Numbered from the stretch's first letter, positions 47,986-57,447 are shown. The stretch is DNA of 64,000 nt from Solibacillus daqui (GCF_028747805.1 NZ_CP114887.1:3390001-3454000), one strand, 5' to 3'. A program made the numbers and translations. The notes: a model not told the origin generated them from the sequence alone.

Positions 47986-49629
47986 CTATTCGATTGACAC
48001 GTTATCTAATTTATCAGAGCCAGTTGGGTGAGGTAAGAAACCTTTTACACCTGCTTTTGCTGCTAATAATGGTGTTGAGTGCGCTAGAGGTACCCATGGC
48101 GCATCTTCATGAATAATTGTTTGTGCTTGCTTGTATAAATCATTTCGTACATTTTCATCTGTTTCTGATTGTGCCTTGATTAATAAATCATGCACTTCAT
48201 CATTTGAGTAGTACGCATAGTTGTTTGAACCAATATTATCTTTATCTAATAATGTGTAGATAAAGTTATCTGCATCCCCGTTATCACCTGTCCAACCAAG
48301 CATGAACGCATCTGCTTCACCGTTTTTCGCTTTTTCTAAATATGTTGCCCATTCAAAAGTAACGATTTTAGATTTGATGCCTACATCTTCTAAATTCTTT
48401 TGAATAACTTCAGCAACTTTCGCTCCGTCTGGCATGTATGGACGTGGAACCGGCATTGCCCATAACTCGATTTCCTTACCATCATAGCCTGCTTCCGCTA
48501 ATAATGATTTTGCCTTTTCAGGATCGTACGGATATGGCTCGATTGCTTCGTTATACCCGCTAATTGATGATGGCATTGGGTTTGCTGCTACTTGTGCACG
48601 TCCTTCGAAGAACGCATCTACAATCGCTTGCTTATTAATTGCATAGTTTACTGCTTGACGAACTAACTTGTTGTCAAATGGCGGGCGTGTATTTGTTAAA
48701 CCTAAATAACCAATGTTCATTGAAGGGCGTTCGATTAATTGTAAATCTGCATTGCCTTCTACAGACTTACCATCAGATGGATTAATACCATCCGCTAAAT
48801 CGATATCCCCTGCAGTTAATGCATTTAAGCGTGCTGAGTTATCCGGAATTGAACGGAAAATAACTTTGTCTAATTTCGGTAAACCTTCTTGCCAATAGTC
48901 TGCATTTTTTTCGATTGTAATCGAGTCATTACGTTTCCACTCTGTAAATTTAAATGGACCTGTACCTACTGGATTGTCACCGAATTTGTCACCCGCTGCT
49001 TCAAACGCTGTTGGAGAAGCGATACCAAATGGGCTCATTGCTAAGTTTTTCAGGAACGGTGCCTGTGGACGAGAAAGTGTGAAAACAACTGTATGATCGC
49101 CTTCTGCTTTTACGTCTGTAATAATATCTGCACCTTCTGCTTTAAACATTGAGTTGAAGTAGTAAAAGTCTTCTTCCGTTCCAGCTTTCCAACGGTTAAT
49201 GTTCTTAACTACCGCTTCAGCATTGAAGTCTGTTCCGTCATGGAATTTAACACCCTCCTGTAATTGGAATGTATATGTTAAACCATCGTCCGAAACTTGC
49301 CACTCTTTTGCTAAACCAGGGTGGATTGTTGTGTCTTGCTCACCAAAGTTTAGTAATGTTTCAAATAAATTTTGTGTAACTTTAAATGATTCACCGTCTG
49401 TTACAATTGCCGGATCTAGTGATACTGAATCGGCACCGCGACCGAATACTAACACTTGAGGTGTTGAAGATGTCGAGTTATCAGTAGTGTTACTATCAGT
49501 TGATGGCGTACTAGAATCTGAATTCGAATCCGTTGACGTCGAATCTGAATCACTTGTGTTACACGCTGCTAAAAACACTGTCATCGTTAAAAGCAAAATG
49601 AACGCAAGGATATACTTTTTCCCTTTCAT
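47986..49629 (-). CDS. Peptide ABC transporter substrate-binding lipoprotein
   Basis: Solute-binding lipoprotein of the SBP_bac_5 family (547 residues). The signal ends in LAAC with lipidated cysteine at about 23, followed by a Ser/Thr/Asp-rich linker of about 40 residues and the binding domain (SVSLDPAIVTDGES..., PVGTGPFKFTEWKR). It captures dipeptides or oligopeptides outside the membrane. ATG 49629 follows GGGGGT; TTG one codon upstream is also possible. Third gene of the operon. Confidence 0.93.
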   Translation of the reverse strand: MKGKKYILAFILLLTMTVFLAACNTSDSDSTSTDSNSDSSTPSTDSNTTDNSTSSTPQVLVFGRGADSVSLDPAIVTDGESFKVTQNLFETLLNFGEQDTTIHPGLAKEWQVSDDGLTYTFQLQEGVKFHDGTDFNAEAVVKNINRWKAGTEEDFYYFNSMFKAEGADIITDVKAEGDHTVVFTLSRPQAPFLKNLAMSPFGIASPTAFEAAGDKFGDNPVGTGPFKFTEWKRNDSITIEKNADYWQEGLPKLDKVIFRSIPDNSARLNALTAGDIDLADGINPSDGKSVEGNADLQLIERPSMNIGYLGLTNTRPPFDNKLVRQAVNYAINKQAIVDAFFEGRAQVAANPMPSSISGYNEAIEPYPYDPEKAKSLLAEAGYDGKEIELWAMPVPRPYMPDGAKVAEVIQKNLEDVGIKSKIVTFEWATYLEKAKNGEADAFMLGWTGDNGDADNFIYTLLDKDNIGSNNYAYYSNDEVHDLLIKAQSETDENVRNDLYKQAQTIIHEDAPWVPLAHSTPLLAAKAGVKGFLPHPTGSDKLDNVSIE

Positions 49630-49673
49630 CAATAAAATGACCCCCTATATATGCTTGTTAGTTTATATCATTG

Positions 49674-50645
49674 CTACGCGTCATATAAATGACAGGCAAC
49701 AGAATGACCTGGCTTTACTTGCTGCAATTTTGGTACTACTGTTTTACAATGCTCCATCGCTTTTGGACAGCGAGTATGGAATGTACAACCAGTAGGCGGA
49801 TTGGATGGGCTTGGTATATCCCCTTTTAAAATCAATTGCTCACGCTCATATTGTGGATCTGGAATCGGAACAGCCGATAACAGCGCTTGTGAATAGGGAT
49901 GCAGCGGTTCGTTGTATAAGGATTCACTTTCCGCAAGCTCTACCATTTTCCCTAGGTACATCACACCAACGCGGTCACTAATATGGCGTACTACCCCTAA
50001 ATCATGGGCAATGAAAATATACGTTAGCTGCAAATCATCTTGTAATTTTTGCATTAAATTTAATACTTGCGCTTGTATCGATACATCTAATGCTGATACC
50101 GGTTCATCGGCAATAATGAGCTTAGGATTAGTCATGAGTGCACGTGCAATGCCAATACGCTGACGCTGCCCACCACTAAATTGATGTGGATAACGTTTTG
50201 CATGGTAGGCGCTCAATCCAACAATCTCCAAATACTCATGGACTTTCTTTTTGCGTTCTTGTGCATTACCGATTCCATGCACGATAAGCGGTTCTTCTAA
50301 TATTTTTTCAATTGTATGCCTCGGATTGAGTGAAGCATATGGATCTTGAAACACCATTTGAATATCTCGACGTGCTTTACGCATCGCCTCCTTGTTTAAC
50401 GCCGTCAGTTCAACATCATCAAATGTAATTGAACCAGCAGTTGGCTCATGCAGTCTCATAATGGCACGACCTGTCGTCGATTTACCACATCCAGACTCAC
50501 CAACAATCCCCAATGTTTCACCTTCAAATAATTCAAATGACACATCATCGACTGCCTTTACATCACCAATATGACGTGCAAACATTCCATGACGAATCGG
50601 GAAATATTTTTTTAAGTTTTCAACTTTCAGCAGCACTTTCGCCAT
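49674..50645 (-). CDS. Peptide ABC transporter ATPase (OppF/DppF)
   Basis: ATP-hydrolysing subunit of 323 residues. Walker A is GESGCGKST, the Q-loop is in VFQDPYASLNPRHT, signature SGGQRQRIGIARAL, Walker B LIIADEPVSALD and H-loop IFIAHDLG. The C-terminal OppF extension has the HTRCPKAMEHCKTV cysteines, which may hold an Fe-S cluster in this subfamily. ATG 50645 follows AAAGGAGGCG. Overlaps oppD by 26 bp, so the pair is translationally coupled. Confidence 0.95.
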   Translation of the reverse strand: MAKVLLKVENLKKYFPIRHGMFARHIGDVKAVDDVSFELFEGETLGIVGESGCGKSTTGRAIMRLHEPTAGSITFDDVELTALNKEAMRKARRDIQMVFQDPYASLNPRHTIEKILEEPLIVHGIGNAQERKKKVHEYLEIVGLSAYHAKRYPHQFSGGQRQRIGIARALMTNPKLIIADEPVSALDVSIQAQVLNLMQKLQDDLQLTYIFIAHDLGVVRHISDRVGVMYLGKMVELAESESLYNEPLHPYSQALLSAVPIPDPQYEREQLILKGDIPSPSNPPTGCTFHTRCPKAMEHCKTVVPKLQQVKPGHSVACHLYDA

Positions 50646-51636
50646 GCAATACGCCTCCTTTTTCGTCTAATAAAAAACATCTCGCCTTATGATAATCGGA
50701 TGTTTCGTAGAGAATCGGATTTTCTTGCTTGCAACGATCAAAAGCGTATTCACAACGTGCCGCAAATCTGCATCCATTTGCAATCGAACCTGGTTTCGGC
50801 ACATTTCCAGGAATCGAGTAAAGTGAATCTTTTTTATGACGCATATCTGGTACAGACTGAATTAGGCCTTTTGTATACGGATGTTGTGGATTTTTGAAAA
50901 TTTCATTAACTGGCGCTTCCTCAACAATTTGCCCTGCATACATAACAATAACGCGCTCACAAGTTTCTGCTACAACACCTAAATCATGTGTAATTAGTAG
51001 TACCGCCGTATTCAAACGTTCATTTAAATCGCGCATTAGTTTTAATATTTGCGCTTGAATCGTCACATCTAGAGCCGTAGTAGGTTCATCGGCAATCAGC
51101 ACCTTTGGATTACAGACAAGCGCCATCGCAATCATCACGCGCTGACGCATCCCGCCTGATAATTGGTGTGGGTATTCTTTAATTAATTGTTCTGCACGAG
51201 GTAAACCAACGAGCTTCATCATTTCAATTGCTCGAGCTGTCGCCTGCTTTTTCGACCATTTTGAATTATGTATTAAAATGGCCTCCACAAGCTGATTGCC
51301 AATCGTAAATAAAGGATTCAATGACGTCATTGGCTCTTGGAAAATCATTGCAATATCATTGCCTCGAATTTTACGCATCTGCTTATCTGTGTACTTTGAA
51401 ATCTCCTGCCCATTCAATAAAATCTCACCATTTGTAATTTTTCCTGGTGGACTTGGAACGAGCCCCATAATCGATAACGACGTAACACTTTTACCGCAAC
51501 CTGATTCGCCTACAATTGCAAGTACCTCACCCTCATGAATAGAAAAGCTAATAAAATCCACTGCCGCTACATTGCCGCTATCAGTAAAAAAGGTTGTTTC
51601 AAGCTCTTTTACTTCCAATATGGCCTTCCGATTCAT
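50620..51636 (-). CDS. Peptide ABC transporter ATPase (OppD/DppD)
   Basis: First gene of the operon; a 338-residue ATPase. Walker A GESGCGKSVT, Q-loop IFQEPMTSLNPLFT, signature SGGMRQRVMIAMAL, Walker B VLIADEPTTALD, H-loop LLITHDLG. The C-terminal OppD_C extension has the ANGCRFAARCEYAFDRC cysteine pattern. ATG 51636 follows GAGGTGG. An exact CodY box ends 11 nt before the start, so the operon is probably shut off in rich medium. Confidence 0.95.
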   Translation of the reverse strand: MNRKAILEVKELETTFFTDSGNVAAVDFISFSIHEGEVLAIVGESGCGKSVTSLSIMGLVPSPPGKITNGEILLNGQEISKYTDKQMRKIRGNDIAMIFQEPMTSLNPLFTIGNQLVEAILIHNSKWSKKQATARAIEMMKLVGLPRAEQLIKEYPHQLSGGMRQRVMIAMALVCNPKVLIADEPTTALDVTIQAQILKLMRDLNERLNTAVLLITHDLGVVAETCERVIVMYAGQIVEEAPVNEIFKNPQHPYTKGLIQSVPDMRHKKDSLYSIPGNVPKPGSIANGCRFAARCEYAFDRCKQENPILYETSDYHKARCFLLDEKGGVLHGESAAES

Positions 51637-51647
51637 ATGACCACCTC

Positions 51648-51662
51648 AATTTTCAGAAAATT
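51648..51662. promoter_or_regulatory. Perfect CodY box of the peptide ABC operon
   Basis: AATTTTCAGAAAATT, identical to the 15-nt CodY consensus, overlaps the oppD ribosome site region. Established knowledge: CodY represses peptide and amino-acid uptake genes in Bacillus when branched-chain amino acids and GTP are high. Confidence 0.85.
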
Positions 51663-51727
51663 AAAAGTATTTTAACATATGATATTACAACAATTATTAA
51701 TATTCAATATTATTCTAGAATATACTC

Positions 51728-51742
51728 AATTTTCATAAAATA
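51728..51742. promoter_or_regulatory. Second CodY-like box of the peptide ABC operon
   Basis: AATTTTCATAAAATA, 13 of 15 matches, 80 bp upstream of the exact box. Paired boxes suggest cooperative control. Confidence 0.55.
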
Positions 51743-51777
51743 GAACAAAACATCATTGTTTACTATATTTATGTGTA

Positions 51778-51822
51778 CAAAAAAACTACCTTCTACCAAA
51801 AGACTATGGTAAAAAGTAGTTT
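51778..51822 (-). terminator. Terminator of the ygaD-like gene
   Basis: On the minus strand AACTAC...TACCA and TGGTA...GTAGTT pair around AGTCTTT and run into T7. Confidence 0.75.
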
Positions 51823-51831
51823 TGTTATTTG

Positions 51832-53577
51832 TTAATCTAATTTTTGAACTTGGAATAAATTATAGTAAGCACCATTCTTGCCCATCAGTTCATCATGTGT
51901 TCCTGCTTCTGAAACCTCACCATGTTCAATAACAAAAATTTTATCAGCATGCGTAATCGTTGATAAGCGGTGCGCGATAATAATTGTTGTACGGTCGTGT
52001 GCTAAACGGTCCAGTGATTCTTGAATTAACGCTTCACTTTCTAAATCAAGCGCAGAAGTTGCTTCGTCTAATACTAAAATTGGTGGGTTTTTTAGGAATA
52101 CACGTGCAATGGCAACACGCTGCTTTTGTCCGCCCGATAATTTTACTCCGCGCTCGCCGACTTTAGTGTCATACCCTTCTGGTAAACTCATTATAAAGTC
52201 ATGTGCATTTGCTGCTTTTGCTGCGGCAATCACTTGATCATCAGTCGCATAAGGGTTACCCATTAAAATATTTTGCTTTACCGAGTCGCTAAACAAAATA
52301 TTGTCCTGTAATACAATTCCAATTTGCGAACGAAGCGAGTTAAGTGTTACATCTTTTACATCATAATCATCAATTTTCACCGCACCGGCTGATGCATCAT
52401 AAAAGCGTGGAATTAAGCTGACGACTGTTGACTTACCGCCACCACTCATACCTACGAACGCTACGGTTTGTCCTGGTTCAATCATAAAGTCAACTTCATT
52501 TAAAATGGTTTTGCCGTCCACATCATATTGGAATGACACATTTTCAAATTGTAGCTTCCCTTTTGCCTGTGGTAGGTCGATTGCATTTTCTTTATTTTGC
52601 ACATCATATTTTTCGTCCATAAGTTCAAACATACGATCCATCGAAGCTATTGATTGCGTTAATGTTGTCGATGAACTCACTAGGCGACGTAACGGTCCAT
52701 ATAAACGTTCAATATATGCATAAAACGCGACCATTACCCCGATTGTTAACGCATCATTTAAATATTGATAGCCAGCATAACCAATAACAATAAGCGGAGC
52801 CATTTCAGTAATCGTGTTTACAACGGCAAATGATTTAGCATTCCAACGTGAATGGGCAAGCGCTTTGTTTAAAAACTCGCCATTTGTTTCATCGAAAATT
52901 TGCTGCTCGTGCTTTTCAAGTGTAAAGCTTTTAATAATGCTCATCCCTGCAACACGTTCATGTAAATAGCTTTGTACACCAGCAAGTGCCTGCGAGCGAT
53001 CTTTTGTCAAACTACGTAGCTTACCAAAGAAATACTTCACACTAAATGCGTAAAATGGTAGCACAATAAGCGATACGAGTGTAAGCTTCACGTTCATTGA
53101 GAGCATAATACCGACCACTATAATAATGGTCACTAGGTCTAGCCACAAATTCATCAGCCCGGTCATGACGAAGTTTTTTGTTTGTTCTACGTCATTAATT
53201 ACTCGCGAAATGACCTCTCCAGCACGGGTATTCGCGTAATATTTTAAGCTTAGTCTTTGTAAATGACCATACAGTTCTTTACGAATATCAAATAAAATAT
53301 TGTTACTTAAATTTTGCGCAAAATATTGGCGGTAGTACTCGATGGGTGGTCGTACTACAAAAAATAGTACAAGAGCAATACCAATCCATGTAAATAATAG
53401 CTTCGTTTTTTCATCTGTAGAGAGCGTCTCATTTAGTAACACATCATCTAATATCACTTGCAATAGCCACGGTAAAAAAAGTGGAATTGCAAACTTTAAA
53501 ATCCCAATTATAATTGTTAATACTAATAAAAATTTATATGGCTTCACGAAGCGCATATAACGTTTAATGCTGTCCAA
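51832..53577 (-). CDS. ABC exporter, fused membrane and ATPase domains (YgaD-like)
   Basis: Half-transporter of about 581 residues. An N-terminal six-helix exporter domain (about 1-310) is fused to an ATPase: Walker [10 protein letters not shown], signature [14 protein letters not shown], Walker [14 protein letters not shown]-loop IIIAHRLST. Probably a homodimeric drug or lipid exporter. The start is uncertain: TTG 53577 ([15 protein letters not shown]) fits the usual family beginning after GAGGGGAG; GTG 53586 and ATG 53637 are alternatives. Position matches B. subtilis ygaD beside ygaC. Confidence 0.9.
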   Translation of the reverse strand: MDSIKRYMRFVKPYKFLLVLTIIIGILKFAIPLFLPWLLQVILDDVLLNETLSTDEKTKLLFTWIGIALVLFFVVRPPIEYYRQYFAQNLSNNILFDIRKELYGHLQRLSLKYYANTRAGEVISRVINDVEQTKNFVMTGLMNLWLDLVTIIIVVGIMLSMNVKLTLVSLIVLPFYAFSVKYFFGKLRSLTKDRSQALAGVQSYLHERVAGMSIIKSFTLEKHEQQIFDETNGEFLNKALAHSRWNAKSFAVVNTITEMAPLIVIGYAGYQYLNDALTIGVMVAFYAYIERLYGPLRRLVSSSTTLTQSIASMDRMFELMDEKYDVQNKENAIDLPQAKGKLQFENVSFQYDVDGKTILNEVDFMIEPGQTVAFVGMSGGGKSTVVSLIPRFYDASAGAVKIDDYDVKDVTLNSLRSQIGIVLQDNILFSDSVKQNILMGNPYATDDQVIAAAKAANAHDFIMSLPEGYDTKVGERGVKLSGGQKQRVAIARVFLKNPPILVLDEATSALDLESEALIQESLDRLAHDRTTIIIAHRLSTITHADKIFVIEHGEVSEAGTHDELMGKNGAYYNLFQVQKLD

Positions 53578-53777
53578 TGCAAGCACATCTCCCCTCAGAA
53601 ATTTTGCAACAGCTAACATCATATCATAAATTTCCACCTTTTTATGAATGAGCGCTTTGTAATGACGAATTTTAGACTAATGCACATAAAGTAATTTACT
53701 AAACGTAGCAAAGTGAAACATTTAGTAAAATATACTTTTAACGTGAGTTTCTTTAAAAAAATTATACTTTCTAAGAT

Positions 53778-53803
53778 AAAAAAAGCCTTCGTAAACAAGA
53801 TTG
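53778..53803 (-). terminator. Terminator of the ygaC-like gene
   Basis: GTAAACAA and TTGTTTAC form an 8-bp palindrome, followed on the minus strand by GAAGGCTTTTTTT. The loop is very short, so this is moderately supported. Confidence 0.5.
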
Positions 53804-53804
53804 T

Positions 53805-54368
53805 TTACTCAGACTCTTCAATACTTTTATTCGCTTGAATTTCGCTTAGTAGCTCATAACGGCTTGTCCATGATTGAATAAAATCCTGAGCAAATGGCCC
53901 TCGACGTTGTTCGATCCAGCTAATCAACGTCTTTACATTCCGCTTTAATATTTTATCAATCACTTCAGGATAATTCATTTCCAATTTATGCTGCTCGTAT
54001 TCGTCTTCGTCCAATAACGCATGACTCATATCTGGAAAAACCTTCACATCTAAATCATAATCAATATACTTTAAGCAGTTATTGTCGAACACAAAGGGAG
54101 AACTAATGTTGCAGTAATAATACACACCATCTTCCCGCAACATACAAATAATATTAAACCAATGCTCAGCGTGGAAATAACATATCGATGGTTCACGTGT
54201 TAGCCAAGTACGACCATCCGACTCGGTAACTAGCGTCTTTTCGTTTGCACCAATAATTACATTTTTGGTTGCCTTTAATACCATCGTTTCTTGCCAGACA
54301 CGGTGGATATTACCATTGTGCTTATAACTATGTATTTGGATTGTTTCTCCTTCAACCGGTAATGCCAT
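53805..54368 (-). CDS. Nucleoside tri-/diphosphate phosphatase (DUF402, YgaC-like)
   Basis: A 187-residue DUF402 protein resembling YgaC/Ntdp, metal-dependent hydrolases of nucleoside tri- and diphosphates. Characteristic stretches are [10 protein letters not shown], the acidic cluster [25 protein letters not shown] with several metal-binding acids, and the helical C-terminus [16 protein letters not shown] 54368 follows AAGGTGGG. It precedes ygaD, as in B. subtilis; each has its own terminator. Confidence 0.88.
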   Translation of the reverse strand: MALPVEGETIQIHSYKHNGNIHRVWQETMVLKATKNVIIGANEKTLVTESDGRTWLTREPSICYFHAEHWFNIICMLREDGVYYYCNISSPFVFDNNCLKYIDYDLDVKVFPDMSHALLDEDEYEQHKLEMNYPEVIDKILKRNVKTLISWIEQRRGPFAQDFIQSWTSRYELLSEIQANKSIEESE

Positions 54369-54559
54369 TTTCAAGCCCACCTTTTCGTCTTAGCTAAAAA
54401 TTTTAACAGTCTTTATTGTATTATAACAATGCTTTGACAAAACTTGTAGTTAGAATGCTATAATTTTCAATTATTTGCGAAATATTTGCGTATTGCAAGA
54501 AAACACACACAAATACTGGTTTTAATTAGACTTGTTATCTATTCAGTTCAGTTATAATA

Positions 54560-54596
54560 AAAAAGAAGCCACCCATTTTTTTGCGGATAGCCTCCA
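54560..54596 (-). terminator. Terminator of the PadR-HAAS-DUF4097 operon
   Basis: On the minus strand GAGGCTATCC pairs at all ten positions (three wobbles) with GGGTGGCTTC, then T6. Confidence 0.75.
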
Positions 54597-54603
54597 TTTA
54601 CCA

Positions 54604-55437
54604 TTATTTTAATGTTAACTTAAGGTCACCATGAGAGAGTAAAACTTCTAGTTGATTATCTCCTTCATATAACTCAGCAATTTTGCCATTATATTCTTCA
54701 CCATTTACTGAAATGTCACCAAAGCTAGTATTCAGTTTATATCCGAAATTTTCCTTGTTGTTTACTAACTTAAGATCTACATCTCCAAAACTAGAAGTGA
54801 CTTTCGTATTCCCGTTTAATTTACCATCGACTTCAATATCACCATGCTCGCTTTCTACGATTAAACTAGCACTAGTAAATTGTTGTAATGTAATATCCCC
54901 AAAGGCGTTTATGATTTCTGTATGTCCCGCTTTAATGTTGTTGAATGAAATATCTCCATGGCGCACATCCAGATTGAGCTGTTCATAATTTAATTGCTGT
55001 AAATTTACATCCCCGAAGCTAGATTTTAATGTAATATTTGAGAACAAGGCATCCTTTGGTACATAGATTTTAATTGAAGGCGTTTTAAATGGGCCAACAC
55101 CAATAGTCATTGCATTGTTTTTTTGGCTGTTAGACTCAACTGTTAATGTATCGCCTTTTACACTATACATCACATCTGTCATTTTATAGGTACTTAATTC
55201 TAAAGAATAGCTATCTGACTGTATTATTTCGATATCAGCATGTTTATTTGTAACAATAATATTTTCAAATGCCTCGAGTTCGTATGATTGGGAGATTAAA
55301 GATTGTTCGTTTGGTACGTGAAAGCCCGAACTGTCTACTAAAATGAACCATCTTCCGCCAGAGGCAAAACCAATAATGGTAAATACAATGCCGATTGCAA
55401 TCATACTACCCGCAATCAGTTTAAGACGATTAATCAT
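54604..55437 (-). CDS. DUF4097 beta-repeat membrane protein
   Basis: A 277-residue protein with an N-terminal membrane helix (LIAGSMIAIGIVFTIIGFA) and an extracytoplasmic right-handed beta-repeat domain. Repeats are visible as SSFGDVNLQQL, NAFGDITLQQF, SEHGDIEVDG, SSFGDVDLKL and TSFGDISVNG. DUF4097 proteins usually accompany HAAS and PadR genes; they are thought to act in envelope-stress or signalling functions, but the role is not settled. Start overlaps the stop of the HAAS gene by 4 bp, so translation is coupled. Confidence 0.88.
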   Translation of the reverse strand: MINRLKLIAGSMIAIGIVFTIIGFASGGRWFILVDSSGFHVPNEQSLISQSYELEAFENIIVTNKHADIEIIQSDSYSLELSTYKMTDVMYSVKGDTLTVESNSQKNNAMTIGVGPFKTPSIKIYVPKDALFSNITLKSSFGDVNLQQLNYEQLNLDVRHGDISFNNIKAGHTEIINAFGDITLQQFTSASLIVESEHGDIEVDGKLNGNTKVTSSFGDVDLKLVNNKENFGYKLNTSFGDISVNGEEYNGKIAELYEGDNQLEVLLSHGDLKLTLK

Positions 55438-56036
55438 TGAAGGTCACCCTTTCGTTTTCGTGTAATTTTTCGAAATAATTTAGCTAAATTTTCTACACAA
55501 ACAACACCTATTTTTTTAATAAGACGTGCTGTTGCAGGGGTAAGCAATATGCCAATGCCCGTAGTAACAAGTCCGAAACCTGTAAATAATAGTGCAGTCG
55601 GCCAATGTTCTGTAATAATGAAAAAACCTGAAATTAATGCGACAACGCCACCAAATAAAATACTACCAACGATGGCTATGACCGATATAACAAAGCTGAA
55701 AACAATCGCACCCACAGAAATGATGAGTGCCACTGCCACCGCGAGTAGCGGTAAAGAAAGTGGAGCTGATAGTATTGCAAGGATGATGAGCCAAATTGCC
55801 GACATATTCTTTTTTGTAGAAGGTGGCGTAGTATCCAAATCTTTTATCGCAAAGTTGGCTAAAATTTGCGCAGCCACTTGCGAGGGAGGGCCTAACTTAT
55901 CTATAACATCTTGTTCATTTTCTTGTCCTGCTTCATCAAAATATTCTTCATAATAAATAAGTGCGGCATCAATTTCATATGTTGGGAGTCTGTGTAATTT
56001 GCTCCTTAGTTTTTTTAAATATCCCGCTTTATCCAT
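55434..56036 (-). CDS. HAAS-domain (DUF1700) membrane protein
   Basis: A 200-residue protein. The N-terminal HAAS domain (LRSKLHRLPTYEIDAALIYYEEYFDEAG, KLGPPSQVAAQIL at about 45-60) is followed by about four membrane helices (75-185). HAAS proteins are partners of co-transcribed PadR regulators, often modulating them at the membrane. Start ATG 56036 overlaps the padR stop by 8 bp. Middle gene of a tightly coupled three-gene operon. Confidence 0.9.
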   Translation of the reverse strand: MDKAGYLKKLRSKLHRLPTYEIDAALIYYEEYFDEAGQENEQDVIDKLGPPSQVAAQILANFAIKDLDTTPPSTKKNMSAIWLIILAILSAPLSLPLLAVAVALIISVGAIVFSFVISVIAIVGSILFGGVVALISGFFIITEHWPTALLFTGFGLVTTGIGILLTPATARLIKKIGVVCVENLAKLFRKITRKRKGDLQ

Positions 56037-56349
56037 CTAATTTCCCTCCTATTAATACACTGTCTACTTTCTGTTTATAAATTTTCCATTCCGTTTGAAG
56101 TTCTAATAAGCGCAAGCGTCCTAGTTCTGTAATCTTGTAGTAGCGTCTGTTTCTTCCTTGAAATGGCTGATCGTACGTAATTAAAAAGTCAGCCTTTTGC
56201 AAGCGTCGCAATACAGGATAAAGCGTCGATTCCGAAATATCCATGACCGATTGGATCTCCTGTGTCAGAGAATATCCGTAAGCATCTTCCTTTTCTAAAA
56301 TTGCAAGCACGCACGCATCCAGTAAAGAAGACCCCAGTTGAAACGTCAC
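56029..56349 (-). CDS. PadR-family transcriptional regulator
   Basis: A 106-residue winged-helix regulator: LLDACVLAILEKEDAYGYSL, recognition region SESTLYPVLRRLQKADFL and wing GRNRRYYKIT. I prefer GTG 56349 (MTFQLGSSLLDA), since GAGGTG lies 6 nt upstream and PadR proteins start this way; GTG 56358 overlaps that site. It heads the operon and probably controls it through the repeated TGTATAGTAT sites in its promoter. Confidence 0.9.
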   Translation of the reverse strand: MTFQLGSSLLDACVLAILEKEDAYGYSLTQEIQSVMDISESTLYPVLRRLQKADFLITYDQPFQGRNRRYYKITELGRLRLLELQTEWKIYKQKVDSVLIGGKLDG

Positions 56350-56398
56350 CGCATTCACCTCACAATCCTATTCCTATAAAAGGTTTTATATTATACGC

Positions 56399-56443
56399 TG
56401 TATAGTATAAGGATATTATATAGTGTATAGTATTGTATTGCAA
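56399..56443 (-). promoter_or_regulatory. Promoter and operator repeats of the PadR operon
   Basis: On the minus strand TTGCAA (56438-56443), exactly 17 bp, TATAAT (56415-56420). TGTATAGTAT occurs twice on the plus strand, at 56399-56408 and 56424-56433, 25 bp apart, one between the boxes and one over the start point. This is a likely autoregulatory operator. Confidence 0.75.
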
Positions 56444-56600
56444 ATAAATTCCAATATATATTTTTATGTAACGAATTTTGGTACATTGAATAGGGAATCA
56501 ACTGCAGGTTTCTGTACGACAAATTAAAATCGTGGAAATGGCCTTCCAATAAACAAATTATTAATGGATGATGTTTTTTAACACAATCAAAGGGATGTTA

Positions 56601-56780
56601 ATGAATGAACGTTTTACAAAATGTTTGGAGACGATTAAGCAGTATGTAACAGAGGAAGAAACGTCGCATACGGTGGAGCATGATGCTTTAGTACCCTACA
56701 TAGGCTTTTCACGAGTATAAAATGCGCTAAAAATTGCACAACAGGTGTTTCAAGAAAAGCAGCTAACAGTGCCACAATAA
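56601..56780 (+). pseudogene. Small gene with in-frame stop
   Basis: ATG 56601 after AAGGGATG opens a 39-codon frame (MNERFTKCLETIKQYVTEEE...) ending at TAA 56718-56720. The same frame continues for 19 more sensible codons (NALKIAQQVFQEKQLTVPQ) to the next TAA. This looks like a gene of about 59 codons with one nonsense change, or a remnant of a longer one. No family recognised. Confidence 0.4.
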
Positions 56781-56922
56781 TGATTTTGAGTATTTAATGA
56801 TACTGCTCCAACTGCATGTGCTCCACTAAATTCTTATTTAAAATTGACGAATAGATTCTTATATGCAGTTCATACTTATTTAGGTAACACTTATTAATCT
56901 AATTTGATGAGGAGGATGCATC

Positions 56923-56988
56923 ATGAGTAATTCGAATCCAATGGACCAAGAATCTCAGGACAATCCGCCCCAACTGAATAACAAGTAA
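56923..56988 (+). pseudogene. Decayed first copy of the YpzG-like small gene
   Basis: Opens MSNSNPMDQESQDNPPQLNN after GATGAGGAGGATG and stops at codon 22. The DNA after the stop still aligns with the intact copy at 57240 (ATGGTGAAACAGA, ATTACTCTG, GGCAATAAGTGTA) up to an equivalent terminator. It is therefore a tandem duplicate broken by frameshift and stop. Confidence 0.7.
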
Positions 56989-57100
56989 GCTTCATATATA
57001 ATAAAAGCATGGTGAAACAGAGATTACTCTGACTAGTTATTGCTTGATTTATGAAGCTGAAGCTAATCAGTTTTGTCAATTGTAGGCAATAAGTGTACTC

Positions 57101-57131
57101 AGACCCAGAATAATTCTGGGTCTATTTTTTT
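57101..57131 (+). terminator. Terminator of the decayed copy
   Basis: AGACCCAGAATAATTCTGGGTCT followed by ATTTTTTT. Confidence 0.9.
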
Positions 57132-57239
57132 GTAAAGGAAGAATAAATGGAATTATTAAGAAACGTATAACAATCGCTGAAAAATCCATATTAATAATGA
57201 TTTCACTTAAGAAATCTATTTTGATGAGGAGGATGCGAC

Positions 57240-57392
57240 ATGAGTAGGCCTGAAGAGTTAGACCCAAAATCTCGAAAAATCCGCCGTAACTGGACAAGGA
57301 TTAAGCACGCGAAATCTCAAGTAAATGGTGAAACAGAAATTACTCTGCATAACCGTATTTTGAGAAGCGAAGCGAAAGCCCGACAGTTTTAG
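57240..57392 (+). CDS. YpzG-like small protein (50 residues)
   Basis: MSRPEELDPKSRKIRRNWTR... ends in a segment with KHAKSQVNGETEIT and ILRSEAKARQF. This is the pattern I recall for the short YpzG family of Bacillales, whose role is unknown. ATG 57240 follows GATGAGGAGGATG. Basic and soluble. Its own terminator follows, and a broken tandem copy lies upstream at 56923. Confidence 0.65.
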   Translation: MSRPEELDPKSRKIRRNWTRIKHAKSQVNGETEITLHNRILRSEAKARQF

Positions 57393-57417
57393 TCAGCTAG
57401 AGGCAGTAAGTGTAATC

Positions 57418-57447
57418 AAGCCCAGAATTTTTTCTGGGCTTTCTTTT
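57418..57447 (+). terminator. Terminator of the YpzG-like gene
   Basis: AAGCCCAGAA and TTCTGGGCTT around TTTT, then TCTTTTT. Confidence 0.9.

Noticed and set aside
54434..54464. Plus-strand promoter TTGACA, 19 bp, TATAAT with no plus-strand gene downstream
   Set aside because: Spacer is long and no terminator or gene follows on that strand; chance match in an AT-rich gap is likely.
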